A stretch of DNA of 37,950 bases from Verrucomicrobiota bacterium (GTDB lineage: Bacteria > Verrucomicrobiota > Verrucomicrobiia > Palsa-1439), in NCBI GenBank assembly GCA_003164675.1, contig PLTX01000103.1, positions 1 to 37,950 on the forward strand. Direction: 5' to 3'. Below, piece after piece: positions 32,485 to 37,950 of the stretch. Numbering within the stretch: position 1 is the first letter of the stretch; every line of letters starts with the position of its first letter. A program made the position numbers and the translations under genes. The notes beneath the pieces were generated by a model, which was given only the letters and a program-made list of their open reading frames with translations, made no database searches and was not told the origin of the DNA.

Positions 32485-33441
32485 ATGAGGCTTTGGTGGG
32501 AAAGGCAAAAAGTTGGCGTCAAGAACGCCATTATCGCTGGCCTGTTTTTGCTCATTGCTACAATTACAGCGGGCATATTCAGCCTGTGGAAAAGTTCTGG
32601 CAGCACAACTCTGACAACGAAAACAACCACCGCGGCTAAATCAACTATTGTCGACAGTTCTACTGGCGCTACGGTGGCCAGCGTTTCACCTGAGATCAGG
32701 GGTGGTTCCAATCAGATCTTAAGCGGAAACAGCGGAACGACCGTAATTGTCCAAGGCCAGTCAGGTGCTATAACGATCATGGCCGGCTCTGCGGATTCAG
32801 ACACATCAAAGGCGATTAAGGCGTTGGAAAACCGTGTAAGTGATACCGACTGCAAGATCGAGCTAACACACGGTGAAGTAGAACTGCTTGCTAACGCGCT
32901 GAAAGAGTTGGATAGCAGGACGGCTGGCATGGAGAAACTACCGGATGGCCGAACGAAATATTCGTCTGTGGTCGGAGGAAGCTCGATAGAAGTCCAGCGG
33001 GGGATAACGGAGACCCTAAACTTGTACAATTCAGGCGACTACTCGAATGCACTATCTCGCATACAGCGAGCCATAAAACTGTATGAGGAGACTGAAGGCG
33101 CAATCAAGGATGCGTTTATCAAGAGTGGTCCCACGAAGGATGTCACCGCCTCACTGTACCGGATAGCCGCACTTACTTGCATAGCCTTGGCACCCGAACA
33201 CTACAACTTGGCTTACGATTATGCTAAAAAGTCTCTGGCGACGGAACAGTCGGGTCAGAACTTGTTCACTTCGGCAGTTGCATCCTACAATCTGGGAAAG
33301 TATGACGAGGCCACCAACCAAGTTGCACAAGCGATCGGTATTGATAAGTCAGCACAGTATCAATACGAGGTACAGCGTATAATGTTGGGCAGAACTGCGT
33401 CTGCAATTAGAACAATTCAGCATCTGGAGCTTAAGGATTGA
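32485..33441 (+). CDS. Membrane-anchored TPR-like protein of unknown function, AT-richer than its surroundings
   Basis: A 318-residue protein. Residues 14-34 (AIIAGLFLLIATITAGIFSL) are one membrane anchor, followed by a Thr/Ser-rich stretch (36-70) and a Gly/Ser-rich strand-like segment ending QGQSGAITIMAGS. The second half is helical with TPR-like pairs: LYNSGDYSNALSRIQRAIKL, LAYDYAKKSLATEQ, SYNLGKYDEATNQVAQAIGI. Base composition is visibly lower in GC than neighbouring genes, hinting at transfer. Ends followed directly by a decayed ABC fragment. Confidence 0.65.
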   Translation: MRLWWERQKVGVKNAIIAGLFLLIATITAGIFSLWKSSGSTTLTTKTTTAAKSTIVDSSTGATVASVSPEIRGGSNQILSGNSGTTVIVQGQSGAITIMAGSADSDTSKAIKALENRVSDTDCKIELTHGEVELLANALKELDSRTAGMEKLPDGRTKYSSVVGGSSIEVQRGITETLNLYNSGDYSNALSRIQRAIKLYEETEGAIKDAFIKSGPTKDVTASLYRIAALTCIALAPEHYNLAYDYAKKSLATEQSGQNLFTSAVASYNLGKYDEATNQVAQAIGIDKSAQYQYEVQRIMLGRTASAIRTIQHLELKD

Positions 33442-33490
33442 ATAAAATGCAGTTCCGACGCGGGACAGTCGGGGGCGTCCTTACACGGTG

Positions 33491-33660
33491 ACCCACAAGG
33501 GCAACGGCGTGCTGCTGATTTCTCCAGCGAGCTTCCCGAAGTCATCAACCTCTCCACGCGAATCCTGGTTCTGCGGGAAGGCCGGATTGTCAGTGATGTG
33601 CCGCGGGCGCAGGCCACACAGGAAACGCTCGTGCGGCTGATGCCGGGAATCACCGCCTGA
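33491..33660 (+). pseudogene. 3' fragment of a sugar ABC transporter ATPase (RbsA/MglA type)
   Basis: KGNGVLLI in one frame is followed, after a 1-nt loss near 33521, by SSELPEVINLSTRILVLREG then RIVSDVPRAQATQETLVRLM in the next, ending TGA at 33658-33660. This is the C-terminal end of RbsA/MglA/XylG-like ATPases (ISSELPEV, RILVMREG, ATQExL). All upstream ATPase sequence is missing and the fragment is frameshifted, so it is a relic. Confidence 0.75.
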
Positions 33661-33662
33661 AA

Positions 33663-33676
33663 AAAACTTCGGTTTT
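33663..33676 (+). terminator. Weak hairpin with TTCG loop after the ABC remnant
   Basis: AAAAC TTCG GTTTT: a 5-bp stem closed by a stable TTCG tetraloop, 3 nt after the relic stop codon. It has only four T in the 3' arm and an AT-rich stem, so termination is uncertain. Confidence 0.3.
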
Positions 33677-33762
33677 ATGAATTTCGGAGTTGCATCCCGA
33701 CCTGAACTTTGTTACCCCTTTGCCACAAGGAGGTGGGGAACGCAGTTCCCTCATAAGGAACG

Positions 33763-34167
33763 ATGGAATGGGGAGCCAGCCGTATACTGGCTTTGCGCAA
33801 GCATGCCAGCATGACCCAGGCACAATTCGCCCAGTGGCTTGGTGTGTCCATCAAACAGGTCAAATACCTGGAGCACCAACGCCGCAATCCCAGCGGGCCG
33901 ACCCGACGGTTGCTGGATGTTCTGGCGGTACAGTTCCATTTCAACGGCATGGAAACCGTGCTGGTTCTGGGCACCGATACCACGCGTTTGAGGCCGCCGG
34001 CCAATAATCCAAAGCCGCAGAGGGCTGTATCCACGCGACCACACGCCAACGAAAATGGCGCTGTGAAGCTGCCCGAAAAGGCACCGGGACCGGACGCCGA
34101 GAAGAAGGATCCGGAGGTGACTGCGCTCTCCACCGTTTCCGATGACGACGCTTTTGTTTGGCGCTGA
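33763..34167 (+). CDS. XRE-family helix-turn-helix protein
   Basis: A 134-residue protein. Residues 6-52 form a helix-turn-helix: LALRKHASMTQAQFAQWLGV then SIKQVKYLEHQRRNPSGPTR and RLLDVLAV. The second half (60-134) is a Pro-, Asp- and Lys-rich disordered tail with no partner domain. The stop overlaps the TTG that could start the next gene, so the two may be cotranscribed. It resembles phage- or plasmid-type XRE regulators or HigA-like antitoxins, but no toxin is adjacent. Confidence 0.7.
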   Translation: MEWGASRILALRKHASMTQAQFAQWLGVSIKQVKYLEHQRRNPSGPTRRLLDVLAVQFHFNGMETVLVLGTDTTRLRPPANNPKPQRAVSTRPHANENGAVKLPEKAPGPDAEKKDPEVTALSTVSDDDAFVWR

Positions 34168-34187
34168 GTGGTGCTAGAATCATTCGC

Positions 34188-35564
34188 GTGAGCGTTGGCG
34201 TGCAGCAACCAGTTTCGCGCTGGAGACGATGGGCTCGGCGAGTCACACTGGCTATATTGTGTTTGGCCGCATCCCTCGGCCTGTGGCGACTTGCCCTCAA
34301 CGGATTCGTCGCCGGCCAGATTACCGACATCCGTGAGAAAAGCTATCCGGTGACGCTTGCCGAGTTGAATCGATGGTATCCCCGCGTTGCTCCCGTGGAA
34401 AACGGCGCCGTCTTGTTCGACAGGGCCTTTGCCAGTTTGCCCCGTCAATCGGCCCGTGCCGACAAGCTCCACGGCGAAACTGTGTTTGAGTCTTCGCGAC
34501 CCGGCCTGTCGGCCGAGCTGACGGCGCAAACCACTGCGGATTCCCTCGATGGAAATGACGACGTGCTGGCCCTGCTTCACCAAGCATCGAATACTCCCCG
34601 GTGCCGGTTTCCGATCGACCTGCGAACGCTCTCCATCATGCCCTACCCGCATTTGGGGAATCTCATTCGTAGCGCTCATTTGCTGGAAACCGACGCAGCC
34701 AACCATACCGTTTGCTCCGACCCTCAACCAGCCGTCGCCTCCGTCCAATCATTGTTCGCCCTGTCTCACTCGCTCGCCAAGGAACCGCTGGTGCGATCTC
34801 ATCTGGCGCGTCTGGAGTGCCAACAGATCGCCGTCAACAGCCTGCAGAACCTATTGAACAGCGCCAGCCTGACGGACAAACAGCTTGACGCACTTGGGGA
34901 TGCCCTGCAGAAGGCCGAGGATCAACGCGGGCTGGCGCGGGCGTTCATCGGCCAACGCTGCATTGGCATTTATGGTTTCGACATGATGCAAGATACACTG
35001 GATCTGACGGCGCTGCCGGTGGCGCGTTCGTATCCGCTGGGCCAGAGATTCCTGATCAATCTCGGCGTCTTCTTCGGTTCGCCCGGCTATTTATATGACT
35101 TGTGCGGATTGCTTCGGTGGGATGAACTCAACTATTTGCACTTCATGGATCGCTGCATCCAAACGGCCCAAATGGCCTTCCCCGAACGGATTGACGCCAC
35201 GCAAGCGCTGCGCCAGACGCTCGAACGGGAAACCGAGTTGCACGCGCTATCACGCGCGTGGCTGCGCGGAATGAACGGCCCGCGGGTCATTCTGAAAGAT
35301 GCCGCCCTCGCCGCCAGACTGCGCGAGGCCCGACTCGCGATCGCCGTCGAACGCTATCGTCTGGCGTACAACCAACTGCCGCGGACTCTCGGGGAACTCG
35401 AATCGTCGGGAATCGGCATGGCACCGGCCGACCCTTTTAATGGTCGCCCCCTGCGCTACACCCGGCTCTCAAACGGCTATGTAGTCCACAGCGTTTGCCA
35501 GAACAACACCAGCGCGAACGATGGCGACGGTCTCCGAGATGCCGTGTTCATCGTGGAACGCTGA
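34188..35564 (+). CDS. Membrane-anchored protein of PVC type with prepilin-like C-terminus
   Basis: A 458-residue protein from GTG 34188 (TTG 34158 also possible in frame). A membrane segment near residues 18-40 (VTLAILCLAASLGLWRLALN) is followed by a large helical domain. The C-terminal end, RLREARLAIAVERYRLAYNQ then LPRTLGELESSG, ADPFNGRPLRYTRL and GYVVHSVCQN, has the pattern found in PVC-group proteins that share the C-terminal part of type II secretion pseudopilins. Function unknown; most likely a periplasmic or surface protein held by one helix. Confidence 0.65.
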   Translation: MSVGVQQPVSRWRRWARRVTLAILCLAASLGLWRLALNGFVAGQITDIREKSYPVTLAELNRWYPRVAPVENGAVLFDRAFASLPRQSARADKLHGETVFESSRPGLSAELTAQTTADSLDGNDDVLALLHQASNTPRCRFPIDLRTLSIMPYPHLGNLIRSAHLLETDAANHTVCSDPQPAVASVQSLFALSHSLAKEPLVRSHLARLECQQIAVNSLQNLLNSASLTDKQLDALGDALQKAEDQRGLARAFIGQRCIGIYGFDMMQDTLDLTALPVARSYPLGQRFLINLGVFFGSPGYLYDLCGLLRWDELNYLHFMDRCIQTAQMAFPERIDATQALRQTLERETELHALSRAWLRGMNGPRVILKDAALAARLREARLAIAVERYRLAYNQLPRTLGELESSGIGMAPADPFNGRPLRYTRLSNGYVVHSVCQNNTSANDGDGLRDAVFIVER

Positions 35565-35821
35565 GCCGCATGCGGCAGGTCTTCGTCGTCCCATTCTTGC
35601 TAGACGACCGAAAAACGTCGCAGATTTGGTTCACCACTTGACCCCGTTTTAGCAGGACGGCGAACAGCCCATTGAAGCCGAATGGCCTACCGAATATCTG
35701 GGTTTTCTCTTCAGGCCGTAAATCGCATATCTTGCCAACATCCAACCACTTGAAGGGACAATTCACACTTCCGGCACGTCTGGTGCTCTCAATCCACGAT
35801 AACGTCATACCCAAAGGATCA

Positions 35822-36268
35822 ATGGCAAACTCCACCATCTTGGTTGTCGATGACGATATCGTGGTTCTGGCTGCCCTGTCGAAGTTGTTGAACGTGTTTG
35901 GTTACATCGTTGCGGGTGCCTCAAACTCCCAAGCCGCAATGGATTACGTCACGGGTTCTCGAAAACGCTTCGACCTGATCATCACCGATCTGGCCATGCC
36001 GGGCATCGACGGGGTGCAGTTCATGACCGCGGCAAAAAAAGTGTTTCCAGACATCCCCATTGTCGTCATGACCGGATATTCCGAGCGGTGCACGCCCGAG
36101 GAAGCCCTCCGCCTCGGAGCATTTGCCTACGTCGCCAAGCCATTCAACATCCCGGAGGTCGTCAGCACCATCGAACGGGCGCTTCGCCCATCCGCAACCG
36201 CCCCTCAGCGGCCCCACACCCAGACAAAAGCTCACCGCGCCGCCAGCCTGTACCGCGACAAGGTCTAG
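35822..36268 (+). CDS. Stand-alone response regulator receiver protein
   Basis: A 148-residue CheY-like protein; ATG 35822 (MANSTILVVDDDIVVLAALS) is preferred to an upstream in-frame start at 35672 because AAGG precedes it and the receiver begins there. Acidic pocket D10/D11, phosphoacceptor D56 (IITDLAMPGIDGV), Thr84 (VVMTGYS) and Lys106 (VAKPFN) are all present. The tail is basic and Pro/Thr-rich with no output domain. No kinase is nearby. It is the third single-domain receiver in the window. Confidence 0.93.
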   Translation: MANSTILVVDDDIVVLAALSKLLNVFGYIVAGASNSQAAMDYVTGSRKRFDLIITDLAMPGIDGVQFMTAAKKVFPDIPIVVMTGYSERCTPEEALRLGAFAYVAKPFNIPEVVSTIERALRPSATAPQRPHTQTKAHRAASLYRDKV

Positions 36269-36340
36269 AATCGACCCACTCCGCAGGCCGCCAACGCCAC
36301 CAGATCCGCGCCGCGCCCCGATCTGACTCTTTAGCCGTAC

Positions 36341-36470
36341 CCCCGCAACCCTCACTCAACCCAAGCAACCCCCAGCCAACCCAGGCAACCCCAGATAACC
36401 CAAGCAACCCTAGTCAACCCTAACTCACCCCAGCCGAAACCCTCCCCTTAACCCTAATCCAACCCGCATC
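36341..36470. repeat. Degenerate AACCC-unit tandem repeat with CCCTAA-like motifs
   Basis: About eleven units of 9-11 nt, each ending in AACCC or ACCC (for example CCCAAGCAACCCCCAGCCAA, then GGCAACCCCAGATAACCC, TCAACCCTAACTCACCCC, TTAACCCTAATCC). The minus strand is strongly G-rich with GGGTT runs and G-quadruplex potential (GGGTTAAGGGGAGGG). It contains the stop codon of the vsr frame at 36454-36456. Confidence 0.65.
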
Positions 36471-37262
36471 CGCCCACCCCCAACCCTGCCATCGTTTGCC
36501 CCCCCCGCACCCACCGCAACGCCCGCCTGATCTTTCCAATCACCTTCTGTCTCCTGAATTCTGACTCCTGACTTCTTCCCGTCCCCAGCTCATGCTCCCA
36601 AATACGCACCACCCGCCACCCCCGCCTCCGCAACGCCCGACTCACAAACCGATCCCGCGCCACGTTCGCCGCCATCTTCCCCGCCCAAAACGCCTTCCCG
36701 GTCCTGAGCCTCATCTTGGAGGGCGAAGCCGAGTCTGCGAGACGCGACCTCGTCGTGTCTGCGGTCGCAACTCCCGCCGAGCCTTTGGCTCCCCTCTCCG
36801 CCGTTCGCGGGGAGAGGGTCAGGGTGAGGGACTTCATCGAACTCTTCCTCAACCACTTCGCCGGACTCGAATGCTTCGGACACCCGTGCCAGAAACACCC
36901 GTCGACGAAGAGGGCAAGGCGTTGCTTGGGAAAAATGAAATCCACCCTGACGTTGGTAGGGCGATCGCGCCGCGAGCGCCGTTTCGCGCTATCCGCTTTC
37001 CGTCTCCTCGCCCCTCGGGGGGAATCGAGTCGGACGAGAAGCCGCTGGTTGTGCCGAGGCGGCAAAGGATCAAGGTGAGGGGATCGTAGAGAATACGCCG
37101 TCTTTCCCCCAATCCTCACTTTCTGTTGTCGTCTCCACCCCGTGATCCCATTCGCCCGCAACAACCTGACCAACGCAACCTCGGTGTCATTGTTGCCCTT
37201 GCCGCGGATCGCTGCCGCTACATCCTGCGCAACGCATGATACCTTCCACTGGAAGGCATCAT
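36454..37262 (-). CDS. Vsr/DUF559-type very-short-patch repair endonuclease gene carrying in-frame repeat insertions
   Basis: The open minus-strand frame contains all blocks of a Vsr-like nuclease: AAIRGKGNNDTEVALVRLLR then NGITGWRRQQKV; VDFIFPKQRLALFVDGCFWH then GCPKH with the catalytic Asp and zinc-site Cys/His; FWAGKMAANVARDRFV; and LRRRGWRVVRIWEHEL. Between them lie repeat sequences that keep the frame: family 7 at about 36954-37096, a GCGAAGCC/CCCTGACCCTC composite at about 36716-36830, and a CTCCTGACTTC unit at 36544-36576. The ATG pair at 37260-37262 is out of frame by one with the AAIRGKG block, so the start is uncertain and a frameshift at the 5' end is possible. Vsr enzymes cut beside T:G mismatches left by cytosine methylation. 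No cytosine methyltransferase is in the window. Confidence 0.75.
36544..36576. repeat. CTGAATTCTGACTCCTGACTTC repeat in vsr 3' part
   Basis: CTTCTGTCTCCTGAATTCTG then ACTCCTGACTTCT: internally repetitive TCCTGA units. On the minus strand it encodes SQESEFRRQK between the Vsr core and KIRRAL. I recall this style of repeat from many repeat-rich genomes. Confidence 0.6.
36716..36830. repeat. Composite palindromic repeat inserted in vsr (GGGGAGAGGGTCAGGGTGAGG type)
   Basis: 36791-36818 is a hairpin (CCCCTCTCCGC ... GCGGGGAGAGGG), followed by TCAGGGTGAGGG. 36718-36735 starts TGGAGGGCGAAGCCGAG and may be a decayed REP family 1 unit. On the minus strand it is translated as SLTLTLSPRTAERGAKGSAG and beyond, without breaking the vsr frame. 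Confidence 0.7.
37001..37080 (-). repeat. Repeat family 7, copy b, inside the vsr frame
   Basis: 37039-37080 matches 25346-25387 with one mismatch over 42 bp; 37001-37034 matches 25444-25478. The translation is PHLDPLPPRHNQRLLVRLDS. It lacks the extra middle segment of copy a. Confidence 0.85.
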
Positions 37263-37330
37263 CGACTCGCTCCGCGCTCTCAGCGGCTCTGCGTGAGACA
37301 GCCCGCCTTCGCCGTGCTTCGTGTCCTTCG

Positions 37331-37354
37331 CCTGCCCTGAGCGAAGTCGAAGGG
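37331..37354 (-). repeat. Repeat family 6, copy c
   Basis: CCTGCCCTGAGCGAAGTCGA then AGGG, inverse of 25883-25910. It lies 10 nt beyond the MFS stop codon, just upstream of the vsr start region. Confidence 0.7.
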
Positions 37355-37364
37355 TGGCGGGGCT

Positions 37365-37950
37365 TCACACCTGTGATCGCCCCAGATCGCGCCCGCGCAA
37401 CGCAAACCAGATCGTGCCGAGCACGCCGAACGCAAATGCCGTGAGCAGATTCCAGCGCGGGTTCACTTGCCAGAGGAATGCCCCGCCCAGCGCCGCGAAC
37501 GACACCACCACGTCGCGCACGAGGTAATACAGCCCGAACATCGCGGCTTTCCGGTTCTCCGGCGCGAGGTCCATGATCAACGCCTTCCGCGTTGGTTCGC
37601 CGAATTCTTTCAACCCGCGCACCACGAACGCCCCGATCAGCGGCCAGAGCGATTGAGAGAACAACAGCGTCAGCGGAAACAGCGTGAAGAACACGAACGT
37701 CGCCAGCACGAACGGCTTCTTGCCCAGCCGGTCCGCGAAGTGCGCCACCGGGATGTAACATAACACCGCCGTCATTTGCTCGATCGCCGACAACCACCCG
37801 AATTGAAACTCCGTCACCGGCCGCGCAATCACGTTCCGACAGCACCACAACACCACGAACGAATCCGGGATTCGCTCGCAAAACCGGATCAGGATGTCGC
37901 CCACCAGCAGGCTCCGCAACTCGCCGCTCATCTCGCCCCACAGCCGCAAC
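37365..37950 (-). CDS. MFS transporter, partial (5' end beyond the window)
   Basis: The frame is open from the window end to a TGA at 37365-37367, about 194 residues. It shows at least four membrane helices and the major facilitator loop motif AHFADRLGKKPFVLATFVFF; KEFGEPTRKALIMDLAPENR resembles the loop before a later helix in drug/proton antiporters. AFLWQVNPRWNLLTAFAFGV then LGTIWFAL ends the last helix. The transported substrate is unknown. It is followed at once by repeat family 6. Confidence 0.85.
   Translation of the reverse strand, partial: LRLWGEMSGELRSLLVGDILIRFCERIPDSFVVLWCCRNVIARPVTEFQFGWLSAIEQMTAVLCYIPVAHFADRLGKKPFVLATFVFFTLFPLTLLFSQSLWPLIGAFVVRGLKEFGEPTRKALIMDLAPENRKAAMFGLYYLVRDVVVSFAALGGAFLWQVNPRWNLLTAFAFGVLGTIWFALRGRDLGRSQV

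Noticed and set aside
35565..35821. Upstream in-frame extension of the receiver gene to 35672
   Set aside because: The extension has no similarity to receiver proteins and lies before a good AAGG/ATG start at 35822; no other gene or structure was seen in this gap.
36341..36470. Possible telomere-like sequence (CCCTAA units)
   Set aside because: Units are degenerate and of mixed length, flanked by ordinary bacterial genes on both sides; a eukaryotic or linear-replicon telomere is not supported.

Overview
The window is a GC-rich bacterial chromosome segment, most likely from a Verrucomicrobiota or closely related PVC-group organism. The evidence is indirect: a DUF2723 membrane glycosyltransferase with TPRs, a DUF4337 protein, an H-X9-DG prepilin-like protein, BACON repeats on a secreted subtilase, a RAYT transposase, and gene-poor gaps filled with many families of short palindromic repeats. 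No rRNA, tRNA or CRISPR array was seen. The assignment is by resemblance only.

Layout. 1-9.9 kb: the end of a secreted LamG-like protein, a secreted S8 peptidase, a small DUF4242-like protein, a BON protein overlapping DNA polymerase X, an H-X9-DG membrane protein, a RAYT transposase between inverted REP sequences, a UVR-motif protein and a DUF4337 membrane protein. 9.9-13.3 kb: small secreted, lipo- and membrane proteins, a truncated XRE regulator, repeat-filled gaps and a secreted gluzincin protease. 13.3-22.3 kb: yebC, convergent with a nine-gene minus-strand run (lepB, NTF2-like gene, purH, receiver protein, ECF sigma, anti-sigma, DUF2723 protein, nth, DUF971 gene) with small gaps or 4-nt ATGA overlaps. 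22.4-24.2 kb: a tightly overlapped minus-strand cassette of C-protein-like XRE regulator, D12-class adenine methyltransferase, antitoxin and MazF toxin. 24.5-28.5 kb: a VTT-like membrane protein, a 0.9 kb repeat island, a receiver protein, and an ECF sigma factor with an RskA-like coiled-coil anti-sigma. 28.5-33.7 kb: a HAD hydrolase, an unknown protein, an in-frame purS-purQ remnant, a channel-like gene broken by a TAG codon, purB, an AT-richer TPR protein and an ABC-ATPase remnant. 33.7-37.95 kb: an XRE protein, an anchored PVC-type protein, a receiver protein, a CCCTAA-like repeat tract, a Vsr-type endonuclease gene carrying three in-frame repeat insertions, and a partial MFS transporter.

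Functional themes are purine synthesis (purH, purB, purS/purQ relic), DNA repair and modification (PolX, Nth, UVR protein, Vsr, methyltransferase), envelope signalling (two sigma/anti-sigma pairs, three stand-alone receivers) and secretion (LepB, secreted proteases). The strongest unusual signals are the repeat-invaded vsr gene, the methyltransferase plus toxin-antitoxin cassette, the purS-purQ fusion remnant, and a RAYT whose REP family is scattered across the window. Several genes are visibly decaying (XRE fragment, ABC fragment, TAG-interrupted channel gene). Which of these breaks are biological and which are assembly artefacts cannot be decided from the sequence alone.
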